A DNA stretch of 64,000 nucleotides from Ensifer canadensis (lineage in GTDB: Bacteria; Pseudomonadota; Alphaproteobacteria; Rhizobiales; Rhizobiaceae): positions 310,001 to 374,000 of the forward strand of contig NZ_CP083371.1 in the NCBI RefSeq assembly GCF_017488845.2, in the 5' to 3' direction. Below are positions 25,187 through 33,539 of the stretch, piece after piece (the stretch's first letter is position 1; each line of letters starts with the position of its first letter). Made by a program: the position numbers and the translations under genes. The notes under the pieces are model-generated. The model ran no database searches. It was not told the DNA's origin and saw only the letters and a list, made by a program, of their open reading frames with translations.

Positions 25187-26872
25187 ATGAGTGGCATGAG
25201 AAACCTTTATTTTGGTTTGCTGGCTTCCGTATTCGCGACCGCGCTGGCTGCGCCATCAGTTGCGCAGCAGCCGCAGCCAAAACCCAACATTCTTGTCATC
25301 ATGGGAGATGATGTCGGCTGGTTCAATATCGGTGCCTATCACCGGGGAATAATGTCCGGGAAGACGCCCAGCCTCGACAAGCTGGCGGCAGAGGGCATGA
25401 TGTTTACGGACTATTATGCCGAGGCAAGTTGCACTGCTGGACGGGCGAGTTTCATTACCGGTGAAATCCCGCTCCGAACGGGCCTGACGACGGTTGGCCA
25501 GGCGGGCGCAGACGTAGGAATGCCTGACAAGGCGGCAACCATAGCCGCCGCGCTGAAGACGGAGGGATACGCCACCGGCCAGTTCGGCAAGAACCATCTC
25601 GGCGATCTGAACAAGTTTCTGCCGACACTGCATGGGTTCGACGAGTTCTTCGGTTACCTCTATCACCTCGACGCGATGTCAGACCCCTATTGGTATTCGT
25701 TTCCGAACGAACAGTCGTACCGAGACAAGGTCGGGCCGCGCAATCTGGTCCACACCTTTGCTACCGATACGGACGACACATCCGAACAGCCGCGTTGGGG
25801 CAAGATCGGCAAGCAGAGGATCGTGGACGAGGGTCCCCTAGCGCCGTACCCTGACATGTCCAACGTTCCGAACATGCATGACATCATGCCCAAGGCCAAA
25901 TACGACATGGGCTCCTTCGATGAAGTCCTGGTCAAGTCGTCGTGCGATTTCATGGACAAGGCAAAGACAGACGGCAAACCGTTCTTTGTCTGGCACAATA
26001 CGACGCGAATGCACGTCTGGACTTTCCTGTCGCCAAAATACCAAGCGCTGATGAACAGCGACACCAACTATGGCCTCGAAGAAGCTGGCATGGCGCAGCT
26101 CGATGACAGCGTCGGCGCTCTCCTGAAATGCGTGCAAGATGCGGGTGAGACCGACAACACCATCGTCATTTTCACGACCGACAACGGCGCGGAGGTGTTT
26201 ACCTGGCCCGACGGTGGCATGACCCCGTTCAAGGGCACCAAGGGTACGGTAATGGAGGGCGGGTTCCGCGCGCCGGCCATTATCCGTTGGCCGGGCAAGG
26301 TTAAGGCGGGAACGGTCGAGAACGGCATATTTTCTGCCTTGGATTGGTTCCCAACGCTGGTCGCGGCGGCGGGCAACAGCGAGATTACTGACCAGTTGCT
26401 CAAGGGCGCGAAGCTGGGCGACAAGACCTACAAGAACCACCTTGATGGCTACAACCAACTCGACCTGTTGACGGGCAAAGGACCATCCGCACGGCATGAA
26501 TTCTTCTACTTCGGCGGCCCTTCTCTGGGGGCAGTTCGCATCGATGACTTCAAGTATCAGTTCTTCCAGCAGCCTCAGGGTTGGCCCGGTGCGAAGGTAA
26601 CAACGGACATGCCCACCATGGTCAATATCCGTCAGGACCCATTCGAGCGGACGCCGTCGATTGGCAGTCAAAGCCTCAATGACCTCGGTGGGGGCTACAT
26701 GAACGACTTCTATGCTCGCGAGTTCTGGCGTTTCGTCAGTGTTCAGCAGGAAGTCGGCAAACTTGCGCTCACCGCGATTGACTATCCGCCAATGCAGGAT
26801 CCGGCCTCCTTCAACCTGGATGCAGTGAAGAAACAGATCGATGCGGCGATCAAGAACAAGCCGGGGAACTAG
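25187..26872 (+). CDS. Secreted arylsulfatase
   Basis: A 561-aa alkaline-phosphatase-superfamily sulfatase with a signal peptide (hydrophobic core GLLASVFATALAAPSVA). Metal ligands are in ILVIMGDDVGW, and the formylglycine site is Cys82 in EASCTAGRASFITGE. The motif is C-T-A-G-R, with Ala where the classic sulfatase motif has Pro. The second metal site is in IVIFTTDNGAEVFTWPDGG. It would hydrolyse a sulfate ester in the periplasm after maturation by a formylglycine-generating enzyme, which is not in the window. A GGAGGGAA site precedes the ATG. It stands alone, with a palindromic repeat directly upstream. Confidence 0.85.
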   Translation: MSGMRNLYFGLLASVFATALAAPSVAQQPQPKPNILVIMGDDVGWFNIGAYHRGIMSGKTPSLDKLAAEGMMFTDYYAEASCTAGRASFITGEIPLRTGLTTVGQAGADVGMPDKAATIAAALKTEGYATGQFGKNHLGDLNKFLPTLHGFDEFFGYLYHLDAMSDPYWYSFPNEQSYRDKVGPRNLVHTFATDTDDTSEQPRWGKIGKQRIVDEGPLAPYPDMSNVPNMHDIMPKAKYDMGSFDEVLVKSSCDFMDKAKTDGKPFFVWHNTTRMHVWTFLSPKYQALMNSDTNYGLEEAGMAQLDDSVGALLKCVQDAGETDNTIVIFTTDNGAEVFTWPDGGMTPFKGTKGTVMEGGFRAPAIIRWPGKVKAGTVENGIFSALDWFPTLVAAAGNSEITDQLLKGAKLGDKTYKNHLDGYNQLDLLTGKGPSARHEFFYFGGPSLGAVRIDDFKYQFFQQPQGWPGAKVTTDMPTMVNIRQDPFERTPSIGSQSLNDLGGGYMNDFYAREFWRFVSVQQEVGKLALTAIDYPPMQDPASFNLDAVKKQIDAAIKNKPGN

Positions 26873-26947
26873 TCGAACATGTCGAGACGAGGGTTGTTCG
26901 ATTGACTGCCCTCATTCTCCCGGTCGGCCGAAATCAGCGGTGTGATA

Positions 26948-26969
26948 TTCCAGCGGACATCCGCTGGAA
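26948..26969. repeat. Palindrome after the arylsulfatase gene
   Basis: TTCCAGCGGA and TCCGCTGGAA flank a 2-nt centre. It lies between the arylsulfatase stop and the end of the opposing broken gene. It could be a weak terminator hairpin; there is no T run. Confidence 0.4.
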
Positions 26970-27074
26970 ACGACCGCTTTGCACCGGAAGTCGCGGTTGG
27001 GGGCGTTGCTCCATAAGACCGGAAAGAAGCGCGGCTGCCTGGGCCGCGCTAGAGGACATCGAGGATGTCGCGGG

Positions 27075-28222
27075 TCAAAGTGCCGGTATGTTAGCCTGCG
27101 AAAAACCCGCGAACGCCGCTGCCGGCAGCGGACCTGCGGTCATCAAGGTAAAATCGAACGGTGCGCGCACGTCCGGACCGAGCACATACTGGCGATGAAC
27201 GCGCAGGAAGTTGCGCCTGATCCGCCTATAGCGGTCAGGCGACAGCATGTGCTTGACCTTGATATAGGCGATGGACGGCTGCCTTGCCTCAGGATGCCCC
27301 GACAGGGCGACGACACGCGTCTTGTAGAAATGGATCGCATCCGTCAGGCAATGGACCTCGAACCAGAAGATTTCCTTGGCGCGGGCAATTGCCCCGACGC
27401 GGGCCCGCAGGGCATGGGCCGGCGCCATCAGCGCGCATTGCAGGATCGCGCCGCCAAGTGTTACGAACACCACCCGTTTGCCTTCGATAACATCCGGCCG
27501 CCGCTCGATCAGCATGCCGATGACATGCGCGGCGACACTCGAACCCATGCTGTGCGAGCTGATAAGATACTCGTCGGCGTCCTCGCTGAACGCCTCGCAA
27601 GCGGCATCCACACAGCTTTCGAGCCAACGGTTGAAATCGGGCCGATCCAGTCGTGCCATGGCCACGGCCATTTCCCAGTCGGCAAACAGGTGCAGCGTAT
27701 GGAACTGGCCAACGGCATCATGACCTGTCGCAGCAGGAGACCGGCCAGCGGTACGCTCCACAGCAGGTTCCAGCTCGAAAGGCTCAGCCAGTGGGGAATG
27801 AATGCAACGACTAGGGCCGCTGCCGTCATCAATCCGGCCAGCAGGAAGGGGAACAGGAAAAATAGGCCAAAGCGCCAGGCATGGCGAAAATAACCCCAAA
27901 GCCCACCGTTGAACGTTACGTTCAGCGCACTGGCAAATCCGCCGCCCAGCCGGCGTGTGAATGACTGGCGGCTCAAGGTATCGACGAGCACATCGTGATC
28001 GAAAACATGGATACGGCTTGAAGTCCGCCAGTCCGGTCCGGCACAGTCGACGTCGAAATGCGTCGCCGCGCCCGTGCTCACCAAGGGCCCGACATCGGAC
28101 TTGAAGTCCCATACCTCGGCGCTCTGCCGCGCTGAACGGGCGTAACGCCGGCGGTGCGCCTCCGCGTCGAAGGGCTCAAAGCCCGGAAAATGCAGTACGA
28201 CCCTCTTTTTCACACGGGACAT
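27075..28222 (-). pseudogene. Frameshifted membrane-anchored alpha/beta hydrolase-like protein
   Basis: Two overlapping frames encode the two halves of one protein. The first, from the ATG at 28220-28222, reads SRVKKRVVLHFPGFEPFDAE, then two membrane segments (FGLFFLFPFLLAGLMTAAAL and the LLWSVPLAGLLL region). The second continues with FHTLHLFADWEMAVAMARLD, an ISSHSMGSSVAAHV nucleophile-elbow-like motif and a C-terminal HYVLGPD-type segment (QYVLGPDVRAPFDFTL). The break is near 27703-27706, where one base (or four) is missing. Rhizobial relatives, as I recall them, are single chains of about 380 aa. Function unknown; a lipase-like activity is suggested by the S-H-S-M-G motif. It may be a true pseudogene or a sequencing error. 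Confidence 0.75.
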
Positions 28223-28668
28223 GGGAGGCTTCTGTGATGATGGTTTCGAGAGTTGCCGCCAAGCGACGCGGCGGCGATCCCGATTGGGTGACCGCTGGGC
28301 ATCTGGCGACGTAAGGCGAGGAAGGGCAGGAGGCGGAATCAGCTTGAAATTGACCGGCTCCGTATCGATGCGAACTGCGGCGCAATCGTGATCGGTCGAG
28401 CGGCCTGCGTCGGGCTCGGTGAAATAAAATGGTACCGGCAAGTGCGATCGGATGGAATGCCACGCCACTCGTCTCTAGGGGCGACATATCTGCCATCGAA
28501 ACCGCAAAGCAACTTGGCCTTGGCCGCTCAACGGGCTATCGAGGAGCGCGGTTCGATCAATGAGTTTCAGGAGCGTTGGCCCCTAAACGGCGACGAACCT
28601 GGATAAGATCATCCGTGGTCGGAGAACCCCGGGTTGCCGTTGAACGCGTTGCCGAGAAGAGTGAACCT
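28223..28668. other. Intergenic stretch
   Basis: About 445 bp between the broken hydrolase gene and the YceH-family gene, which diverge. It should hold promoters for both. No coding frame or repeat stands out. Confidence 0.4.
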
Positions 28669-29319
28669 ATGAACACTAATCCAGACACCGATTTTCCCGA
28701 ACTCAATGCGATCGAAGCCCGTGTTCTTGGCTGTCTGATCGAGAAGAAGGAAACGACGCCTGACGTCTATCCGTTGACGCTCAACTCCCTCCACTCCGCC
28801 GCCAACCAGAAGACGGCGCGCGATCCGGTGATGGCGTTGGAACAGGCCGATGTGCATCGTGCGCTCAATTCGCTCGCCCAGAAGGGATTGGTCCGGCAGG
28901 CCTTTGCATCGCGCGTCGAGCGTTATGAACATCAGGCCGCCAACCGCTTTTCGCTGACCTCGCCGCAAATCGTCGTGCTCGGGCTGCTTTTGCTGCGCGG
29001 CCCGCAGACAGCCTACGAGCTCTGGTCCCGCAGCGAGCGCATGGCGCGGTTCCAGTCAGTGGAGGATCTCAAGGATAACCTCGATCTGATGATCGGACGT
29101 CGGCCTCCGCTGATCGTGCAGCTCAACCGCGGCGCCGGCCAGCGCGAAGACCGGTTTGCGCATCTTTTGTGTGGCGAGGTCGATCAGACGATCACCGCGG
29201 CGCCGAGCATGCCGTCCTTCGCCACGTCGGGCCTGTCCGAGCTGGAACAGCGCGTACAGACGCTGGAAGAGACTGTGGCGGTGCTCCAGGCTGAAATTGC
29301 CGCGCTCAAGGGTCATTGA
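28669..29319 (+). CDS. YceH-family (DUF480) protein
   Basis: A 216-aa protein with two winged-helix-like DUF480 domains: LNAIEARVLGCLIEKKETTPDVYPLTLNSL at the N-terminus and RFSLTSPQIVVLGLLLLRGPQTAYELWSRSERM in the middle, then a C-terminal coiled coil (LSELEQRVQTLEETVAVLQAEIAALKG). The second domain carries the conserved RPPLIVQLNRGAGQREDRFAHLL. The fold suggests a DNA-binding or regulatory role; its function is not established. The ATG at 28669 begins the family's usual N-terminus; a 31-codon upstream extension is rejected. Confidence 0.88.
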   Translation: MNTNPDTDFPELNAIEARVLGCLIEKKETTPDVYPLTLNSLHSAANQKTARDPVMALEQADVHRALNSLAQKGLVRQAFASRVERYEHQAANRFSLTSPQIVVLGLLLLRGPQTAYELWSRSERMARFQSVEDLKDNLDLMIGRRPPLIVQLNRGAGQREDRFAHLLCGEVDQTITAAPSMPSFATSGLSELEQRVQTLEETVAVLQAEIAALKGH

Positions 29320-29359
29320 ACGGCCGCGGGGAAAAGACAACCTTGACGCTTGCGAATTG

Positions 29360-29387
29360 GAGGCCGGCCGCTGTGGCGACCGGCCTC
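29360..29387 (+). terminator. Hairpin after the YceH-family gene
   Basis: GAGGCCGG (29360-29367) pairs with CCGGCCTC (29380-29387) and is followed by ATGTTTACTTT. It probably ends the yceH-like transcript and abuts the stop codon of the opposing small gene. Confidence 0.6.
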
Positions 29388-29391
29388 ATGT

Positions 29392-29553
29392 TTACTTTCC
29401 CGCCGACGCCGCAGCCGTCCTTGCGGTCTCCGCTTCGCCAATGGCGGCAGCGCATTCCTCGCAGCAGACTTCTACCGTCTTGCCGCCGAGCTTGACCTTG
29501 ATGCTGTTCTGATCGAGTTCGCAGTCGCAGGCCGCGCAGGTTTTCTGGCTCAT
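29392..29553 (-). CDS. Cysteine-rich mini-protein (53 aa), possible metal-binding
   Basis: A 53-residue protein with CAACDCELD near the N-terminus and VEVCCEECAAAIGEAE in the middle: two Cys clusters around a short KVKLGGKTVEV strand, as in small TRASH/YHS-like zinc- or copper-binding modules. An AGGAG site lies 9 nt before the ATG at 29551-29553. No signal peptide. A 29-bp motif upstream is shared with the DUF1127 gene at 40188. A metal sensor or buffer role is inference. Confidence 0.75.
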   Translation of the reverse strand: MSQKTCAACDCELDQNSIKVKLGGKTVEVCCEECAAAIGEAETARTAAASAGK

Positions 29554-29613
29554 CGTCTTCGTCTCCTCTTGGTCGTGATTTCGACCATTGGAGAAGACCA
29601 TCTGCATGGCAGC

Positions 29614-29642
29614 GCCGCTGTCAGATTCTTTAGCGATCGATG
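29614..29642 (-). repeat. Upstream 29-bp element, copy 1
   Basis: Shares 27 of 29 bases with 40246-40274, and both copies lie about 60-90 bp upstream of a minus-strand small gene in the same orientation. Core is gccgctgtcagatt followed by tttagc and atcgatg. A shared promoter or operator is likely; the regulator is unknown. Confidence 0.6.
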
Positions 29643-29990
29643 CGACCGTTGGCAGGTGGCAAGGCGGCACGTCAGCTTCGATTGGGCACACAAGCTGCGG
29701 CCGCGCGCGTCTTCCGTATCCTTGCCGGCGCAGCTATGTTTGGGGAAGGGCATGTTTTCTGCCCGCCCTGGGGGTGCTGAAACAGTGCGGCAGTTTCCCA
29801 AGCGCCCGTGTCGCGCGGCGAAAAATAGCCCCATAAAAGTTGATTGATTTTCGGCTGCAAGATCGCCAGAGTAGCGAGGTAGAGCACAGCTCGTCCGCTT
29901 CAAGTCAAAAATGAGCAAAGCCGCGAACGAGGCAGTATTTCGGTGTTCCGAAACTATATTGATTGACATTTGCAAGACGAAAACAAAAAC
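29643..29990. other. Intergenic stretch downstream of the siderophore operon
   Basis: About 350 bp with no convincing gene. Weakly AT-rich towards its right end, where the asb terminator lies. Confidence 0.4.
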
Positions 29991-30031
29991 AAAAAATGGG
30001 CCCCGGCATGTACAGCCAGGGCCAATTTTTT
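29991..30031. terminator. Terminator of the asb operon
   Basis: Stem GGCCCCGGC (29999-30007) pairs with GCCAGGGCC (30015-30023) with one mismatch and a 7-nt loop. On the minus strand a run of T follows (complement of aaaaaa at 29991-29996); on the plus strand a T run also follows (30026-30031). It lies 44 bp after the asbF stop. Confidence 0.82.
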
Positions 30032-30074
30032 ATGCGTTGCACCGACAAAGACCGATGACACCGCTAAAACGCAA

Positions 30075-30923
30075 TCACGAAAAGTTGACTGTCCGCCGTA
30101 TGGGTTCACGCCCCTCGATCACGCGGCGAACCTGCCTGCGATCGCGACGCAGCACATCGAGGCAATCATTGCCGAACCATTCCAGCGATGCGTCGTGCTG
30201 TCCGTCGCCCGCGATCTCCAGGAGAAAGCCGGTATAATCGACCGTGCCTTCGAGCAACGGCGTCATGCCGTCGCGACGGCCGGCCGCGGCATAGACGTTT
30301 GCCGGTTCGAAGACCGAGAGGTCAGACCGGTCGCGGATGTTCTTCAGATGGTAATGGCGGATGTGCGGCATCATCTGGCGATGCACGGCGATTGGATCGT
30401 CGCCGCCCTCCCAGACATGGAGCGTATCGAAATTGATCGCGAAGGCGGGTTGGTCGACCTCCTCGATGAGACGCAATGTCGAGGCCGCAGTATCGGCCAG
30501 CGTCTTCGGATGTGTCTCCGCCAGCAGTTGAATGCCGTAGCTGGCAGTGATCGCGCATATCTCTCTCAGCCGCTCCACGATGCGCTGCCGCTCTTCGTGG
30601 GAGACGGAGAGACTGCCGCAATTGCCGGCGAAGGTACGGATTTTGCGGGATCTCCAGCGGCGGGCGAGCCTGCAGAGCTCGACAGTCTTGTGCCGCAGCG
30701 TCTCCTTATCGCCGTCGAGCGGCAGATAGTCGCTGATCATCGGCACATTCAGCCCGAAAGTATCGAGCCAATCGGCATTGCGGTCGGGCTGCTGCGCCAG
30801 GTTGCGTGCATGCGCACCCCAGAGCTCGATCCCCTGAAAATCGTTGGATTGCGCCCAGGCGGCGATTTCGCCGAGGGAAATCAGATGATGGCGAAACGTG
30901 ATCGTGCACAGCGATATGTTCAT
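30075..30923 (-). CDS. asbF: 3-dehydroshikimate dehydratase, petrobactin biosynthesis
   Basis: A 282-aa TIM-barrel metalloenzyme that matches Bacillus AsbF closely from the first residues (SLCTITFRHHLISL, GIELWGAHARNL, PMISDYLPL). It turns 3-dehydroshikimate into 3,4-dihydroxybenzoate, the catechol of petrobactin. Likely Mn ligands are Glu136 (LLAETHP), Asp166 (INFDTLHVWE), His192 (HYHLKNI) and Glu248 (LEWFG). Its start overlaps the asbDE stop by 4 bp. It is the last gene of the operon, followed by a strong terminator. Quinate-pathway dehydroshikimate dehydratases are the only real alternative and are ruled out by the neighbours. Confidence 0.92.
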   Translation of the reverse strand: MNISLCTITFRHHLISLGEIAAWAQSNDFQGIELWGAHARNLAQQPDRNADWLDTFGLNVPMISDYLPLDGDKETLRHKTVELCRLARRWRSRKIRTFAGNCGSLSVSHEERQRIVERLREICAITASYGIQLLAETHPKTLADTAASTLRLIEEVDQPAFAINFDTLHVWEGGDDPIAVHRQMMPHIRHYHLKNIRDRSDLSVFEPANVYAAAGRRDGMTPLLEGTVDYTGFLLEIAGDGQHDASLEWFGNDCLDVLRRDRRQVRRVIEGREPIRRTVNFS

Positions 30924-32245
30924 CGCGCAACCCTTTTCAGCGTGGGCCTCTCCAGCATGGGAATGTCGGCGGCAATGTTCTGTTCACACCAGAGATCGAA
31001 GATCTCGGCGAGCTTTCCTTTCAGTTTCGTCTCGATCCGGTCGGCTTCTGCCAGCCGCTCGAACACCGGGGTGGCCAAGGCGCGGTCGCCGGTCTGGCTC
31101 AGCTTCATGCAATCGTAGTGCAGCGATTTCAACGCCTGGACGAGCGCCTCGATCTCTTCGCACCAGCCTTCGAACTCGGCGGCCGGCAGCTTTAGGGCTC
31201 GCCAGAAGAACGCAAAGCCATGCTCGTAGGCGTATTTGCGGATGGTGATGACGGGCAGTTCGCGCACGGCCTCCGTGAGGTCGGAAAGGTCGATGCCGCC
31301 GCGTCCGTCGATATGAGCCGTGACGATCATGCGAACGGTGTCGGCCAGCGGATTGCTGGCTCTGATAAAGCAGCCCTCGAAATAGGCCTTGAGGTCTTCG
31401 GCTGCCGGTGGCCGAGCCTCTGCATTGTCGAAGACATAGCCGCCGCCGACGGTCGGCTGCATCACCGCATGGATCACCTTGTCCCGCGCGATCTCGCCTT
31501 CCCAACGGTAGTCGGGATCATGCACGAACCACGTATCGGGGTCGGCGGTTTCCTGCAGCATGAGGTAGTGCGGGAAGGGGTTCTGGTTGAACTTGTTCTC
31601 GCGCTCCGGCAGGTGGAACATGTCGAGCATGACCATGACGGAGCCGGTATCTGCGCGCCGTTTGACGAGGTCGAGCATCACGGTGAGATTTTCGCTCTTG
31701 CTGATGTCAGGGTCGTACCATTCGTAAACGGTGACGCCGTAGAGCCGCTGAAACCAGCTGCGGAAGAATTCATGGCTGATCTCGGGTGCATGATAGAGAA
31801 GCTGGAAGCGGTCGCTGAGCCCAAATTTCGCGTCCCAGACACCGAAATAGAACGGTCGGTGGTCCAGGCCCTTTCGCTTCAGCCCGTCGCAGACGCAACT
31901 GACGAAGCAGTGCACCTTGATGTCGTAATAGGCCTCGCCATGCACGCCTTCGTCTGTCGTACCGCCGGTTAATGGAAACGATGGGACGAGCGTCTCGATC
32001 GACTTCGGCTCATAGAGCGCGGCGAGATCGGCGACCGTCTGGACATCCTGGCGGGCGATCGCCTCTTCCGGAACACTCAGCCCGTATTCCAGCTCCAAAT
32101 TGAGAAAGATCTGCAGGATCAGGACGGAATCGAGATAGAGGTCCTCGTTGAGGCGAGCGTCGGGGCCGAAGCCGTCGAGATGCGGATGCATCATATGGTC
32201 GCTGAGGACCTCGTGGATCGCCTCGAGGATTTCGTTGCTGGTCAT
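30920..32245 (-). CDS. asbDE: AsbD-AsbE fusion: aryl carrier protein plus polyamine aryl-transferase
   Basis: A 441-aa chain that begins with an acyl/aryl carrier domain (residues about 1-85; phosphopantetheine Ser40 in LYLDSVLILQIFL) and continues as an AsbE-like protein (from about residue 95: EAYYDIKVHCFVSCVCDGLKRKG, HFPHYLML-type and FVHDPDYRWEGEIARDKVI segments). In Bacillus these are two genes. The carrier receives activated 3,4-dihydroxybenzoate from AsbC, and the AsbE part moves it onto the free amine of spermidine or a citryl-spermidine intermediate. Start and stop overlap asbC and asbF by 4 bp each. No stop, frameshift or ribosome site separates the two domains. Confidence 0.88.
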   Translation of the reverse strand: MTSNEILEAIHEVLSDHMMHPHLDGFGPDARLNEDLYLDSVLILQIFLNLELEYGLSVPEEAIARQDVQTVADLAALYEPKSIETLVPSFPLTGGTTDEGVHGEAYYDIKVHCFVSCVCDGLKRKGLDHRPFYFGVWDAKFGLSDRFQLLYHAPEISHEFFRSWFQRLYGVTVYEWYDPDISKSENLTVMLDLVKRRADTGSVMVMLDMFHLPERENKFNQNPFPHYLMLQETADPDTWFVHDPDYRWEGEIARDKVIHAVMQPTVGGGYVFDNAEARPPAAEDLKAYFEGCFIRASNPLADTVRMIVTAHIDGRGGIDLSDLTEAVRELPVITIRKYAYEHGFAFFWRALKLPAAEFEGWCEEIEALVQALKSLHYDCMKLSQTGDRALATPVFERLAEADRIETKLKGKLAEIFDLWCEQNIAADIPMLERPTLKRVAR

Positions 32246-33522
32246 GACGCGGCTCCGGCGATCGGTTTGGTGAACTCACCGGCGGCGTGCCGGGCGGCAA
32301 CCTCGCGGCGGCTGATCTTGCCATTGGCCTGGCGCGGGATGGTGTCGACCTGGCGGATGTCCATCGGCAATTGATGGCTGGCGAGATGCAGACTGCACCA
32401 TTCGCGGATCGCCTGCGGCGCGATGGTTTGACTGGCACTGAACAGGAGCGCCACGCGCTCCCCGGCAAAGCGGTCGCCCATGCGGAAGGCAACGGCGTCG
32501 CCGACTTCGGCCATCGCCATCACCGCATCCTCGACATCCCTCGGATAAACGTTGAGACCGGAGACATTGATCATGTCGTCCATGCGCGACACAAAGACCA
32601 GCATGCCGTCATCGCGGCGATAGCCGAGATCGCGGGTGTGGATGGCGATACCGTCGCCCTTCGTCACGACGATTTCACCTGCATTTTCCGCATTGCTGCC
32701 GGTCTGCGGCAGAAGATGCGGCAGCACGAACCCCATGTCGCCGGCGGCGGTGACATCCGGATTGATCGCGATGCATCCGGCTTCGGAGCAGCCATATTGC
32801 TGGAACATATGCCGGCTCCTGGCCCTGATCTGGGCAAACCAGGGATCCGGCAGCAGCGTGCCCGAAGTCATCGTCGCATGGATCTGCTCGCCCTCGGGCA
32901 GCAGCCGGGCAAGCGTGTGCAGGATGGCCGGCGACGAATAGAGCAGCGGCCGCTCGATCTCGCGAAGAACCTTCATGAGATATTTCGGATTGGCGGTGTT
33001 GACGATAACCGGCGTCTGGCCGCGCTTGAGCGCCACCAGGATGCCGCAGATCAGGCCATAGGAATGGGTCGTCGGGCAGGCGATGACCGGGGTCATGTCC
33101 TCCGGCGCGCGGAAGATGCCAATATAGCTTTCGATCTCGGCGTCGATATCCTCCCAGCTGCGCGCCACGCATTTCGGCGCCTCTGTCGTGCCCGAACTCA
33201 TCTGCAGCAGCGTGCCAACCGGCAAGGCGTTTGCGGGTCGTTCCAGCACTTCGGCCGTGAGGCTGTTGTAGAACAACCGGTCGCAGCCGGCCCCGATCGC
33301 AAGCTTGCGCGCGGCGGCATAGGGCGTGCCCGGATGGATCGGCAACACGCTGGCGCCGGCCTTGCGGATGGCGAAGAATAGCGCCAGCCAGTCGATGGTT
33401 TCGGCAAAGCAGACCGCGTAGCGTCCGTCGTCGCGGTCCTTCAGGCCGATCTGCCCGGCCAGGCGTGCGGATGTTTCGTCGAGATAGGCGCGATCATAGA
33501 GCCTGTCGTCGATACGGATCAT
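32242..33522 (-). CDS. asbC: 3,4-dihydroxybenzoate-AMP ligase
   Basis: ANL-superfamily adenylating enzyme of 426 aa. It activates 3,4-dihydroxybenzoate with ATP and loads it on the AsbD carrier. Motifs are the P-loop-like LQMSSGTTEAPKCVARSW, the aromatic-pocket HSYGLICGILVAL, QQYGCSEAG, and the late hinge MDDMINVSGLNVYPRDVE and PRQANGKISRRE lysine. The ATG at 33520-33522 has TTGGAGAAAG before it and starts a normal-length protein. The gene follows the IS110 element, which separates it from asbB. Other aryl-acid ligases are unlikely given asbDE and asbF directly downstream. Confidence 0.88.
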   Translation of the reverse strand: MIRIDDRLYDRAYLDETSARLAGQIGLKDRDDGRYAVCFAETIDWLALFFAIRKAGASVLPIHPGTPYAAARKLAIGAGCDRLFYNSLTAEVLERPANALPVGTLLQMSSGTTEAPKCVARSWEDIDAEIESYIGIFRAPEDMTPVIACPTTHSYGLICGILVALKRGQTPVIVNTANPKYLMKVLREIERPLLYSSPAILHTLARLLPEGEQIHATMTSGTLLPDPWFAQIRARSRHMFQQYGCSEAGCIAINPDVTAAGDMGFVLPHLLPQTGSNAENAGEIVVTKGDGIAIHTRDLGYRRDDGMLVFVSRMDDMINVSGLNVYPRDVEDAVMAMAEVGDAVAFRMGDRFAGERVALLFSASQTIAPQAIREWCSLHLASHQLPMDIRQVDTIPRQANGKISRREVAARHAAGEFTKPIAGAAS

Positions 33523-33539
33523 AGCTTTCTCCAATGAAA

